DNA from: Peribacillus frigoritolerans
Lineage (GTDB): Bacteria; Bacillota; Bacilli; Bacillales; DSM-1321
Length of the DNA stretch: 64,000 nucleotides
Assembly (NCBI RefSeq): GCF_030676415.1
Contig: NZ_JAUUTW010000011.1
Location: forward strand, 62,001-126,000
Direction: 5' to 3'
How positions within the stretch are numbered: the first letter of the stretch is position 1; every line of letters begins with the position of its first letter. Below the pieces are notes generated by a model. That model did no database searches, had not been told where the DNA came from, and was given only the letters and a program-made list of their open reading frames with translations. Shown here piece after piece: positions 25,417 to 34,341 of this stretch. Position numbers and translations under genes: made by a program.

Positions 25417-26976
25417 TCATTTTCGGTTCCCTTTGGATATTTTAATCAATCGCAAATATTCTTTGCCGAAACGAATCCAGTTCGGTTTGGCAGAAAAGTA
25501 GTTCTGAAACAGCGATAAGAAACTCGTGTATTTCCCTTCATATGGATACCATTGTATTTCTGTATTGTTTTTACCTTTATCGATCATGATCGCTTTTTCA
25601 TGGCAGAAAATCTTCAATCCATGCTCGCCATGATAGCGGCCTACCCCGCTTTGTTTGGCACCGCCAAATGGTAAATGATGATTAGCTACAGTAATCAGCA
25701 CATCATTGATCGTCACCGCCCCGGTTACTAACCGTGACGCAATCCTGCTTGCTTTTTCCCTATCCATCGTCCAAACGCTGGAATTGAGTCCATATTCACT
25801 TTCATTTGCCAGGGCGATCACTTCTTCCTCCGTATCGAAAGGCACAACAGGCAACACGGGTCCGAATGTTTCTTCTTTCATGATTTTCATGGAATGATCG
25901 ACATTGGACAGAATCGTCGGCGGAATGAAATGGGTCTGTCCCGTTTTCCACTCGATCGGAGGTGTTCCGGTTTCAAGTACGGCCCCCTTATTCAGTGCAT
26001 CCTCCAGTTGTTCACCCACAATATCAACTTGTGCCGGGAAAGTCATTGAACCGATATCATCCATCGATTGCATCCCCTGCCTCATGGACTTCGTCTTTTC
26101 TTTAAGAAGCATAAGGAATTCCTTATAAACAGAACGTTCCACATAAACCCTTTCAACACTCATGCACACCTGCCCGCTGTTTGTAAAAGCCCCCCAAAGG
26201 GCCCCGTTCACAGCCCGTTCCAGGTTAGCATCACGCAGAACGATCATCGGATCCTTACCGCCAAGCTCCAGAGTCGTTGGGATCAGTTGTCTTGCTGCGA
26301 CCTCACCAATCATTTTTCCGGTCCTTACAGATCCAGTAAAAAATATATAATCTGGTTTTTGCTCGGTTAATGCCGCACCCAATTCTTTCCCTCCATGGGC
26401 AAACTGAATAGTTCCTTCTGGGAAACCAGCTTCAAGAAACAGACTTTCGATGCACACCCCAACTAAAGGAGTTACCTCTGACGGTTTGGCGATAACTGTA
26501 TTTCCCGCTGCTAGAGCATTAAGAATGGGTACCATGGAAAGCTGCAGCGGATAATTCCATGGTGAAATGACGAGAATCGTTCCACGGGGCATATAATGGA
26601 TATAAGATTTTTTACCAATTAACATGAGTGGAGTGGTGACCTTCCGTCCGGAAAGAGTTTTCACTGCATGTTTCTCGATATGCTTGATTGCATCAATGGT
26701 TGGCATGATGTCAGCAACCAGCGCTTCAATTTTCACTTTTCCCGTATCTTTTGAAATGACTTCAGCTATTTCATCCATTTTTTCAACCATCAATAAACGT
26801 AGCCGTTTTAAATATTGCAGCCGTTCCTTGATGGACAGATTCGACCATGATTCGAACGCATGTCTTGATTTCTTATATATATGAGTAATCGAATTCAATG
26901 GCGTTGGGACGATTTCCGCAATCTTCTCCCCTGTTGCCGGAGAAAACACTTCCAACTTGTCATGTATTTCTTCCAT
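25417..26976 (-). CDS. Aldehyde dehydrogenase family protein
   Basis: The NAD(P)-dependent aldehyde dehydrogenase is 519 residues: cofactor segment ISPWNYPLQLSM, catalytic Glu in TTLELGGKDPMIV, catalytic Cys in TNSGQVCMSVERVYV and the C-terminal LPFGGAKQSGVGRYHG. The sequence resembles class-3/fatty-aldehyde or coniferyl-aldehyde types with a C-terminal extension (YFSAKPNWIRFGKEYLRLI) that may associate with membrane. Directly upstream on the same strand is a broken gene (27004-27363), perhaps a former operon partner. Confidence 0.9.
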   Translation of the reverse strand: MEEIHDKLEVFSPATGEKIAEIVPTPLNSITHIYKKSRHAFESWSNLSIKERLQYLKRLRLLMVEKMDEIAEVISKDTGKVKIEALVADIMPTIDAIKHIEKHAVKTLSGRKVTTPLMLIGKKSYIHYMPRGTILVISPWNYPLQLSMVPILNALAAGNTVIAKPSEVTPLVGVCIESLFLEAGFPEGTIQFAHGGKELGAALTEQKPDYIFFTGSVRTGKMIGEVAARQLIPTTLELGGKDPMIVLRDANLERAVNGALWGAFTNSGQVCMSVERVYVERSVYKEFLMLLKEKTKSMRQGMQSMDDIGSMTFPAQVDIVGEQLEDALNKGAVLETGTPPIEWKTGQTHFIPPTILSNVDHSMKIMKEETFGPVLPVVPFDTEEEVIALANESEYGLNSSVWTMDREKASRIASRLVTGAVTINDVLITVANHHLPFGGAKQSGVGRYHGEHGLKIFCHEKAIMIDKGKNNTEIQWYPYEGKYTSFLSLFQNYFSAKPNWIRFGKEYLRLIKISKGNRK

Positions 26977-27003
26977 AACTACTCCCCTTGCTTTACCTTA
27001 TTT

Positions 27004-27363
27004 TTATTTGTACTCCCTATCATTTTTATGCTTTAAATAATGATCGACCAAGGAGGACCACCTTCTCTGAAATGCAGCAAAACTTATCGGCTGCAGTGCT
27101 GACAAAACGCCCTTTCCAAGTGAATTTAATATAGCGCTTCTATTCCACTCTTTAATATGCTTGGACGGATTGATAAGAGCGCCTGACTGCTTTTCTTAAA
27201 CAGTTCATCAGCGAAACGTTCAAAAACTTCACTAAACGTCGAGGTTTTTCCCTGAACCCTCTTTATATAATGCCAGAGACGCAGCAGCCTGTATAATATA
27301 AGCGATTGGAACCAAGTTCACAATCGGTTCCCTCTCTTCATAAGATTCCTGCCCGATTCCCTG
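27004..27363 (-). pseudogene. Remnant of a degraded gene with frameshifts
   Basis: Three overlapping frames on the minus strand join into one plausible protein of about 115 residues: YEEREPIVNLVPIAYIIQAAAS..., then FSEVFERFADELFKKSSQALL..., then GKGVLSALQPISFAAFQRRWSS... ending DREYK. At least two frameshifts (near 27235 and 27127) and a lost N-terminus are needed. The family is not recognised. Same strand and tight spacing to the aldehyde dehydrogenase gene suggest a former operon partner. Confidence 0.6.
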
Positions 27364-27366
27364 TCA

Positions 27367-27798
27367 CATAATCGGTGCTAAAATAAGTATACCTCTTAAG
27401 ATGAGTTACTCTAACAAATTCGTTTACAGTATCCACTGCATCACATCACGTTTACAACCAATTGGTGAAACCCCATGAACTCCATCCTTATCTCAAATAA
27501 CCTTAAATAGTAATCTTCCAGACATAATAGCACTGCGGAAATGGAATATATAGTAAAAATTTTTCATTATTAAAAGGAGTATTTACGTTTGCTATCGAAG
27601 GTAATGTATAGGAAACCGAATTCGGCTATAAACAAAAAGGAAATCCGGCAGACAAGTTTCTCGGTTTTAGTGTTTAATATTGGTTTATGGAGGATAAATT
27701 CATATATCGAATAAAAATTATTATCTATATAAACGATTTTCCGTTACTATATAAGAAGGCGATTTTTTCGCGCATACATATTTGAGGTGAGCGCACAA
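27367..27798. other. Intergenic, no firm gene
   Basis: This is mostly AT-rich. A 41-codon TTG-initiated frame after AAAAGGAG (from about 27591) is visible but has no recognisable features. The 3' part holds the promoter region of the FtsW-like gene. Confidence 0.4.
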
Positions 27799-28992
27799 GT
27801 GAAAAGAATAATTAAAGCATACGACTTCCCTATTTTCATCGCTGTCGTATTACTCTGTTTGTTTGGTTTAGTCATGATTTACAGTTCGAGCATGATCACT
27901 GCTGTTGCTCGATACGAACAGTCCATGGATTTCTTCTTTGAAAAACAAAAAACGGCCTTTTTCATTTCATTTCTGGCAATGATTGTCACGATGATCCTTC
28001 CTTATAAGATGTACAAAAACAAAATGTTCTTGATGTCTATGATGTTTGGAATGGCCGGTATCCTTTTGTTGCTCTTTATCTTCGGCCATACAGCAGGAAA
28101 TGCCACAAGCTGGTTCAAATTAGGGACAAAATCGATCCAACCCGCTGAATTTTCCAAATTAGCCATAATCATTTATCTGGCAGCCATTTACGGAAAAAGG
28201 CAGGATCGAATCAATAGTATTGATAAAGCTGTCATCCCGCCGATTTTCTTTCTGGTATTCATCTGCTTTTTAATCGGAATACAGCCTGACTATGGAACGG
28301 CAGCGGTCATTTTCCTGATTTCAAGTACCATGATCATTTCATCCGGGATGTCTTTTAAGAGTATATTCAAACTCTCTTTGATTACTGCGATATTCGTTGC
28401 CATTTTTGCATTAGGGGTACTCGTCACAGGAAATTTCTCAGCCGTTCTTTCTGAAAATAAGATGTCTCGTTTTACGGGGTTTGCAGACCCTTTCGGAAAG
28501 GCAGGAGAAAGCGGGTATCAACTCGTGAATTCCTTATTCGCGATAGGATCCGGCGGCCTTACTGGAGTGGGACTTGGTGACAGTGTACAAAAATACGGGT
28601 ACCTGCCTGAATCACATACTGATTTCATCATGTCTATCATTGCGGAAGAGCTCGGGATATTCGGAGTGGGGTTCGTTCTATTGACACTAGGTTTTATCGT
28701 TTTAAGGGGATTTGTACTTTCAGCAAAATGCAAGGATCCTTTTGGAAGCCTTTTATTGATCGGCATCTCATCCATGATCGGCATTCAAGTCGGCATCAAT
28801 GTTGGCGGGGTGACTGGACTTATCCCAATTACAGGGATCACTCTTCCATTCATCAGTTATGGAGGATCTTCCTTACTGCTGCTCATGCTTTCAATGGGCA
28901 TATTCCAAAATGTCGTTATGCGAATGAACTTGCTTGAACAGAAAGAAAAGGTCGTGTCCATCCCAAAAGATGAGATTGCGTCTTCAAAATAA
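27799..28992 (+). CDS. FtsW/RodA/SpoVE family glycosyltransferase
   Basis: The SEDS protein is about 398 residues with ten membrane helices. Signatures are GLVMIYSSS, NATSWFKLG, IQPAEFSKL, IQPDYGTA, PESHTDFI and the C-terminal PITGITLPFISYGGSS. SEDS proteins polymerise lipid II into peptidoglycan with a partner class B PBP; no PBP gene is adjacent, as with B. subtilis FtsW/YlaO. The GTG at 27799 lies eight bases after GAGGTGA; a GTG at 27787 overlaps that ribosome site. Whether it is a divisome, elongasome or sporulation copy cannot be decided. Confidence 0.9.
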   Translation: MKRIIKAYDFPIFIAVVLLCLFGLVMIYSSSMITAVARYEQSMDFFFEKQKTAFFISFLAMIVTMILPYKMYKNKMFLMSMMFGMAGILLLLFIFGHTAGNATSWFKLGTKSIQPAEFSKLAIIIYLAAIYGKRQDRINSIDKAVIPPIFFLVFICFLIGIQPDYGTAAVIFLISSTMIISSGMSFKSIFKLSLITAIFVAIFALGVLVTGNFSAVLSENKMSRFTGFADPFGKAGESGYQLVNSLFAIGSGGLTGVGLGDSVQKYGYLPESHTDFIMSIIAEELGIFGVGFVLLTLGFIVLRGFVLSAKCKDPFGSLLLIGISSMIGIQVGINVGGVTGLIPITGITLPFISYGGSSLLLLMLSMGIFQNVVMRMNLLEQKEKVVSIPKDEIASSK

Positions 28993-28999
28993 TCGATCA

Positions 29000-29036
29000 A
29001 ATACCCCCCTGACATTTCTGTTCATGTCAGGGGGTT
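29000..29036 (+). terminator. Hairpin after the FtsW-like gene
   Basis: CCCCCTGACAT / ATGTCAGGGGG with an eight-base loop has a poor U-run (TTCCCTTCT). It is strong as a hairpin and weaker as an intrinsic terminator. Confidence 0.65.
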
Positions 29037-29065
29037 CCCTTCTCTGTAAGGTTATGGAAGTTCAC

Positions 29066-29106
29066 ATGAAAAAACAGGCAGTCGAGACCGACCGCCTGTT
29101 TTTTTC
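29066..29106. terminator. Bidirectional terminator
   Basis: AACAGGCaGTC / GACcGCCTGTT has A-run and T-run flanks. It ends the minus-strand nhaC gene and backs up the plus-strand hairpin. Confidence 0.85.
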
Positions 29107-30484
29107 ATTTATAATGGATACCGATTTTCGTAAAGCCAGAAATCAGGCTGAGCAAAGGACAAAGCAGGCAGAAGATTGCAAATGGGGCATATTCAAGGGT
29201 TGAAACACCCAATACCTGTGTCAGGAATACACCGCAGACACCCCAAGGAACCAGAGGATTCACAACTGTTCCCGCATCTTCAAGTACCCTCGCAAGCGTT
29301 TTGGGCTGCAAGCCTAAATCTTCATATTTCTGCTGAAAGGCTTTCCCAGGCAGTATAACTGACAAATACTGTTCACCCACCAGGAAATTCACGCTGATTC
29401 CTGCAAATACAGTAGCGGAAATCACTTTCGCTACACTCGTCAATGAATCCTGGATCGCTTTTAAAATAGAAGGTATGACTCCCAATTCGAACAATAGTCC
29501 GCCCATGGCCAATGCCAACAACACCATCGAAACGGAGAACATCATACTTTCAATGCCTCCCCGCGATAGGATTGAGTCAAGTTGATCCATTCCACTCTTC
29601 AGCACAAAACCCCCGTATAAGATATCCGCCAGTTTTGCAACCGTCAAATTAGGCGTTTGAATGAAAGCGATGATGGCTGCCGAAATGATTCCTGCCGACA
29701 ATGTCGGAATGGCTGAAACCTTTTTCAAAGCCATGATTAGAACGATGACAAACGGAATCAAACTCCATATGCTTATATTCGTTTCCATTTCCAGGGCTTT
29801 GGTCATGGCTTCGATTTCCTCGACACGAGCAACTTTGACATTCGGTGAAAGGAAGTAAAAGATGATAAGTGATATTAAAAAACCTGGAATCGTAGTCCAA
29901 AGCATATTATTAATATGTTCAAATAATGGTGCTCCAACCGTTCCCGATGCAAGGTTGGTCGAGTCGGATAATGGAGACATTTTATCACCAAGAAATGCAC
30001 CGGAAATGATTGCACCGGCTGTGATCGCCAACGATAAATCCATCGCTGCCGCCATGCCTATTAAAGCAACGCCGATTGTGGCTGATGTTGTAAGTGAACT
30101 CCCGATACAGAGCCCAATTAGCGAACACACCAGAAATGTGATCGCATAGAAATATTCACCAGAAATCCAGTCAAACCCATAGTACATGATGGTGGGGATC
30201 GTCCCGCTTGCCATCCAGATGGAAATCAGCATTCCAATGAAAAAGAATATATAAATGGCTCCCATACCAGTACCTGCACCTTTGACTATAGCCGCCTCCA
30301 TAATTGAAAATGGCAGCTTCTTGATCCCTCCATAAACAAATAAAAATAGAATGGCCGCTATTATTGGAATATGGGGGGCAAGTCCATAATGTATGATACC
30401 AGTTGCAATAATTAAGAAAAGAATGGCCAAAACCCCGATTGCTTCAGGTAAGGAGAGTTTTAGCTTTGCATCTTCAAGACGCAT
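29105..30484 (-). CDS. NhaC family Na+/H+ antiporter
   Basis: The protein is about 459 residues with around twelve helices and NhaC hallmarks: GAFLGDKMSPLSDSTNLASG in the middle, FLVGEQYLSVILPG and the C-terminal LEDAGTVVNPLVPWGVCGVFL. The family exchanges Na+ (or malate/lactate in the MleN branch) against H+. ATG 30484 (MRLEDAKLKL) was chosen because GCGGGG precedes it; a GTG start 20 codons upstream lacks a clear ribosome site. Substrate within the family is unresolved. Confidence 0.9.
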   Translation of the reverse strand: MRLEDAKLKLSLPEAIGVLAILFLIIATGIIHYGLAPHIPIIAAILFLFVYGGIKKLPFSIMEAAIVKGAGTGMGAIYIFFFIGMLISIWMASGTIPTIMYYGFDWISGEYFYAITFLVCSLIGLCIGSSLTTSATIGVALIGMAAAMDLSLAITAGAIISGAFLGDKMSPLSDSTNLASGTVGAPLFEHINNMLWTTIPGFLISLIIFYFLSPNVKVARVEEIEAMTKALEMETNISIWSLIPFVIVLIMALKKVSAIPTLSAGIISAAIIAFIQTPNLTVAKLADILYGGFVLKSGMDQLDSILSRGGIESMMFSVSMVLLALAMGGLLFELGVIPSILKAIQDSLTSVAKVISATVFAGISVNFLVGEQYLSVILPGKAFQQKYEDLGLQPKTLARVLEDAGTVVNPLVPWGVCGVFLTQVLGVSTLEYAPFAIFCLLCPLLSLISGFTKIGIHYK

Positions 30485-30544
30485 GATGTATTTCCCCGCT
30501 TTCAATGTTGTATATTCTCTGAGGTAAGGTTCGGACCTTTTCAC

Positions 30545-30975
30545 TCACAATTACTGAAACGCTTTTAAGCACTAAAGTACTAGCTAAATATAAAGGAGTT
30601 TCAGGAGATTGTCAAATGAATATTTTAGTAGCGTTTGATTTTTTCAGTGATATTTCTCTTCATGTTCAATTCATTCCATCATAATGACTTTTATGTGATT
30701 CGATAATTATTCGGGCTAATTGCAATGCCTAAGTTGTCACATTGATCTTTACTAAATAATGAAACCGTTTTTCTGATAATGATCGATCAGGACTATGTAT
30801 CCTGTTTTCGGAAAAAGGTGACTTAAGAAATCACCCCACATTCCCACGAGAAAAGTTTACTGAGGAAATTAGGAAGCTATCGGCACAATTCATTCCCTGT
30901 ATGTAAGGTCAACCGTAAGGTAAGCGAAAGTTATAGTAACACTTCTTTATGTATAAATATCTCCGGATAATGAAC
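30545..30975. other. Intergenic, nothing recognised
   Basis: This 430-bp AT-rich stretch between nhaC and the IS copy has no ORF with a ribosome site and no clear RNA motif. Confidence 0.5.
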
Positions 30976-31002
30976 AAAGCCCGTGTATATAACACGGGCT
31001 TC
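30976..31002. repeat. 27-bp target duplication, left copy (terminator hairpin)
   Basis: AAAGCCCGTG-TATATAA-CACGGGCTTC is the full prfC terminator hairpin. It is repeated identically at 31547-31573, immediately after the IS right end. Confidence 0.9.
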
Positions 31003-31091
31003 CAGACTGTAGACAAACTCGATGAAAATCGAGTTTGTCTATTTTTATGGCTTGTACAATTTGGACGTTGATTTCCACTTCAGGCACTCGC

Positions 31092-31170
31092 TTTTCGCGG
31101 GCGGTCCGGGAGCCTCCTCGGCGCACTTGCGCCTGTGGGGTCTCCCTTGGACTCGCTATTCCCGCAGAAG
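31092..31170 (+). ncRNA. Structured GC-rich leader of the IS
   Basis: Stems: GCGGG (31097-31101) with CCCGC (31161-31165); GTCC-GGGAG (31104-31112) with CTCCC-TT-GGAC (31142-31152); GGCGC (31120-31124) with GCGCC (31129-31133). The copy at 55161 keeps the same stems with compensatory differences. Whether it acts as RNA is inferred. Confidence 0.6.
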
Positions 31171-31280
31171 TCTCGCACCTTCCGTTCCAATCAACTATGT
31201 TTAAAAATTTAGATAGAACTCCTTTTGCCTACAGTCTTTTTTGTTTTAAAATAGAACGATTAAAACTTGAGGTGATGAGG

Positions 31281-31436
31281 ATGCTTTCGAAACATAATTC
31301 TATTCAGCGAGATCAACTTGAAATGATTACTTTAGATCAACTGGTGCCACCGAACCATTTGGTTCGTAAAATGGAGGCTGCCATTAATTTAAAGAAGATG
31401 GCCACGTGGACATGGCAAGGTCCTAAAATGGCTTAA
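31281..31436 (+). pseudogene. IS1182-type transposase, internally deleted
   Basis: The frame starts MLSKHNSIQRDQLEMITLDQ and jumps from MEAAI directly to NLKKMATWTWQGPKMA, fusing the N-terminal 33 or so residues to the C-terminal 17. The 507-bp loss is a multiple of three, so the frame is preserved. All catalytic DDE residues are gone. GAGGTGA still precedes the start. Confidence 0.88.
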
Positions 31437-31546
31437 CATAGTGGCTCGAAGAGCCCAAATCTCTTAACCTTTGGTCAAAATTTAAAAGGGAATTTCAAAA
31501 GGGGTTCGGAATTTTTTAATTCCGAACCCCTTTTGTCTACAAACTG

Positions 31547-31573
31547 AAAGCCCGTGTATATAACACGGGCTTC
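31547..31573. repeat. 27-bp target duplication, right copy (prfC terminator)
   Basis: It is identical to 30976-31002. It acts as hairpin AAGCCCGTGT/ACACGGGCTT just after the prfC stop; its native U-run is now replaced by IS sequence (TTTCAGTTTG). Confidence 0.85.
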
Positions 31574-31577
31574 TCCA

Positions 31578-33152
31578 TTATTTCAAATCCATTGGATTAT
31601 ATAATTCCACATCAGGATTTTTATCTTGGAACCAACGAAGTGCAAACTCATTTTCAAATAAGAATGCATATTTATCAAACCGGTCTTTAACAAGGATGCT
31701 TCTTGAGCTATGAAGATTTTCATCAAGCTTTTCATCTTCAGCCCAGCGTGTGATCTTGCTGCCCATGCGCTCCATCACGACTTCAACGTTGTACTCGTTC
31801 CTCATTCGATGCTCGAATACTTCGAATTGAAGTTGCCCAACCGCACCAAGCAGATATTCTTCCATCCGTACCGTTTTGAAGAGCTGAATTGCCCCTTCTT
31901 GTACAAGTTGATTAATTCCTTTATGGAAATGTTTCTGTTTCATGACGTTCTTAGCTGTTACCCTCATGAATAGTTCCGGAGTAAACTGAGGCAGCCTTTC
32001 AAACTGAAACATGTCTTTGCTTGTTGTGATCGTATCGCCAATTTGGTAGTTACCGGTATCATATAAACCGATGATATCTCCGCTTACCGCTTCATTTACG
32101 GTGTTCCGATCATCAGCCATGAATTGAGTAGAAGAAGAAAGGTTGATCGGTTTCCCTGTCCTGCTCAAGTTGACGCTCATTCCACGCTCGAATTTACCGG
32201 AGCAAATGCGAAGGAAAGCGATCCGGTCACGGTGCTTTGGGTTCATATTCGCCTGGATCTTGAAAATGAAACCAGAAAAATCATTACTGACGGGATCCAT
32301 TTCACCTGACGTTGTCATCCGTGCTTGTGGGGCTGGTGCAAATTTAAGATATGCATCCAAAAACGTCTGAACACCGAATGTCGTTAAAGCACTACCGAAA
32401 AATACGGGACTAAGTTTTCCATTCGCAATGTTTTCTTCAGAGAATTGGTTACCCGCTTCCGTCAACAGCATGATTTCTTCCAAAGTTTGCTCATATAACT
32501 GGGAATCCTTAAGTTTATGATCCACTTCGAGTTCACCATCGTCATTCAACGGGAGGAAACGCTCTTCCCCTTCAGTTTTGAACTGTTCAATCCGATTATT
32601 GAACCTATCGTAAATGCCCACGAAGTCTTTTCCCATCCCAATCGGCCAGTTCATTGGATATGTTTCTATACCTAATACCTCTTCAAGTTCGGCTAGCAAT
32701 TCTAGCGGCGTTTTACCTTGTCGGTCCATTTTATTGATAAAAGTGAAAATCGGGATACCCCTCATCCGGCATACTTTGAATAATTTAACCGTCTGATCCT
32801 CGATACCTTTTGCCGAGTCGATGATCATCACGGCGCTATCAACAGCCATCAGTGTACGATATGTGTCTTCACTGAAATCTTGGTGGCCTGGTGTATCGAG
32901 AATATTGACACGGAAATCATCATAATCGAATTGCATGACTGAAGATGTAACGGAAATTCCCCGTTGCTTTTCAATCTCCATCCAGTCACTAGTTGCATAC
33001 TTCCCTGTTTTTCTAGCTTTAACTGTTCCGGCATCGCGAATCGCGCCACCAAACAGTAATAATTTTTCTGTCAAAGTCGTTTTCCCGGCATCCGGGTGAG
33101 AGATGATTGCGAAGGTCCGTCGGGATTGAACCTCGTCTTTTAAAGTAGTCAT
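31578..33152 (-). CDS. prfC: Peptide chain release factor 3 (RF3)
   Basis: The 524-residue translational GTPase has the full G-domain set: [15 protein letters not shown] (P-loop), [16 protein letters not shown] and NKMDR. EF-Tu-like domain II and the RF3 C-terminal domain follow, with [20 protein letters not shown] read as the conserved [10 protein letters not shown] motif. It recycles class I release factors after peptide release. Length matches the E. coli protein. It is monocistronic; its terminator was the landing site of the IS at 31003. Confidence 0.95.
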   Translation of the reverse strand: MTTLKDEVQSRRTFAIISHPDAGKTTLTEKLLLFGGAIRDAGTVKARKTGKYATSDWMEIEKQRGISVTSSVMQFDYDDFRVNILDTPGHQDFSEDTYRTLMAVDSAVMIIDSAKGIEDQTVKLFKVCRMRGIPIFTFINKMDRQGKTPLELLAELEEVLGIETYPMNWPIGMGKDFVGIYDRFNNRIEQFKTEGEERFLPLNDDGELEVDHKLKDSQLYEQTLEEIMLLTEAGNQFSEENIANGKLSPVFFGSALTTFGVQTFLDAYLKFAPAPQARMTTSGEMDPVSNDFSGFIFKIQANMNPKHRDRIAFLRICSGKFERGMSVNLSRTGKPINLSSSTQFMADDRNTVNEAVSGDIIGLYDTGNYQIGDTITTSKDMFQFERLPQFTPELFMRVTAKNVMKQKHFHKGINQLVQEGAIQLFKTVRMEEYLLGAVGQLQFEVFEHRMRNEYNVEVVMERMGSKITRWAEDEKLDENLHSSRSILVKDRFDKYAFLFENEFALRWFQDKNPDVELYNPMDLK

Positions 33153-33155
33153 AAA

Positions 33156-33480
33156 ATGTTCCTTTCATTATTGGAGTCATCAATAAAAAAATTTATAGGA
33201 GGATTACTGTATTTTTTACATTGGAATGGCAACCTTTCTTTGTATGCAAAAATCCTGATCATACACTATATATGTAAGAAGAAATATATCATAAGGCTTA
33301 AGCATTGGCTACTCTGCATTCATTTCAATCAACCTTTCTATTTTAACACGATATGAAGGAAAGATGTAGAGGTGAATGAATCACCATAAGGGGATTTGTT
33401 CAGATGGCAAAACAAAAGACGCTTAATCAGCGCCCCTTATCTTATTCCATATGGTTACCGTTCATTTATTCATGGTTTAT
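33156..33480. other. Intergenic upstream of prfC
   Basis: This is AT-rich. It should hold the prfC promoter. A weak hairpin (GGCGCT/AGCGTC, minus strand, near 33418-33440) could terminate the small gene at 33481. No other gene is seen. Confidence 0.4.
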
Positions 33481-33591
33481 TTACCTTGTTTTAATCACTT
33501 TTTGATTCCGCTTGTTCTTCCAGCGTTTTTTTACTTCCTTGAAAATGATTGGAGCAGCAAAAATGAGGGCCCTTTTCAATAATTTCTTCAT
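33481..33591 (-). CDS. Small basic amphipathic protein (36 aa)
   Basis: ATG 33591 lies downstream of GAAAGGA. The sequence MKKLLKRALIFAAPIIFKEV is followed by a strongly basic KKRWKNKRNQKVIKTR tail: a short hydrophobic stretch with many Lys/Arg. It could be a membrane-associated or nucleic-acid-binding micropeptide; the family is not recognised. A second ATG one frame over makes a competing 34-codon frame that looks less protein-like. Confidence 0.5.
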   Translation of the reverse strand: MKKLLKRALIFAAPIIFKEVKKRWKNKRNQKVIKTR

Positions 33592-34037
33592 TTTTCATCA
33601 GTCCTTTCTTTCTTATCCTATACCCGATTATTTTCGTGAAAAACTTTAATGACAAATTGTTTTCCTAATCTCATCCCTAAAGGCTTTTCCTCTTGGACAT
33701 GGCATCACCGTCAAATTTCAATCCAGTAAAATTCTGTACGACAATACCGTTATCTTCCCCGTATTAAACCTGTCTAATATTATTTTCCCCAAATGGGAAT
33801 GTATAAATTACTTCCATTTGTTTTATCCTTTATAAAGGTGGGTATATACTTAAAAATTGGAAATTGCTCCAGAGTTAGCGGGTTAATTTTTCCTGTAGGC
33901 TTTCACATATTATCAAGCATCTTCGTATGATAATTTTAACTTGAATGAGGGTGCTGGATAATGTGTGAAATTGATTTTTCCATCTAGGTAAAATCTTCAC
34001 CATTAATATTTTTTAACTTTTTAGGAGGATTCATCGA
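33592..34037 (+). promoter_or_regulatory. Cold-shock gene upstream region and probable long 5' UTR
   Basis: About 445 bp carry no ORF. csp genes of Bacillus usually have long structured leaders that are thermoregulated; a TATTATCAAGCATC / ...GTATGATAATTT pairing near 33908-33935 could be part of one. No promoter is assigned. Confidence 0.4.
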
Positions 34038-34241
34038 ATGACAGTAACAGGTAAAGTGAAATGGTTCAATAGTGACAAAGGATTTGGATTCATCGAAGTG
34101 CCAAACGAAGATGATGTCTTCGTACATTTTTCCGCCATTCAAGGAGAAGGTTACAAGAGCCTTGATGAAGGTCAAGAGGTTGAATTTGAGATCGAAGAAG
34201 GAAACCGCGGACCTCAAGCTAAAAACGTCGTAAAACTCTAA
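34038..34241 (+). CDS. Cold-shock protein (CspA/CspB family)
   Basis: The 67-residue single cold-shock domain has RNP1 KGFGFIEV and RNP2 VFVHFSAI, plus [11 protein letters not shown] at the start. It binds single-stranded nucleic acid and acts as an RNA chaperone. AGGAGGATTCATCGA precedes the ATG. Length and composition match Bacillus CspB/C/D; which paralogue it is cannot be said. Confidence 0.95.
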   Translation: MTVTGKVKWFNSDKGFGFIEVPNEDDVFVHFSAIQGEGYKSLDEGQEVEFEIEEGNRGPQAKNVVKL

Positions 34242-34276
34242 AGCATAGATACACAAACATAATTGATAGGCAATGC

Positions 34277-34312
34277 AAAAGGATGCCGCCCATATTGGGC
34301 AGCATCCTTTCC
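34277..34312. terminator. Bidirectional terminator
   Basis: AAAGGATGC-c-GCCC / GGGC-a-GCATCCTTT with a five-base loop is shared by csp and the convergent ABC permease gene. Confidence 0.88.
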
Positions 34313-34341
34313 TTTATATTTGTACAAGCGAAATATTCACG

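Larger units (their letters stand above)
31003..31546 (+). mobile_element. 544-bp deletion derivative of an IS1182-like element
   Basis: The element runs from CAGACTGTAGACAAAC to ...GTCTACAAACTG, imperfect terminal inverted repeats of about 16 bases. The left end adds a GACAAACTCGAT/ATCGAGTTTGTC hairpin, the right end a GGGGTTCGGAATT/AATTCCGAACCCC hairpin. Between them are a GC-rich structured leader and a transposase reduced to about 52 codons. Compared with the copy at 55073 it lacks 507 bp between two GCTGCCATT repeats. It is flanked by exact 27-bp duplications. It cannot transpose by itself but keeps intact ends. Confidence 0.9.

Noticed and set aside
33984-34256. 90-codon ORF opposite the cold-shock gene
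   Set aside because: It is a mirror of the highly constrained csp coding sequence, with no ribosome site.
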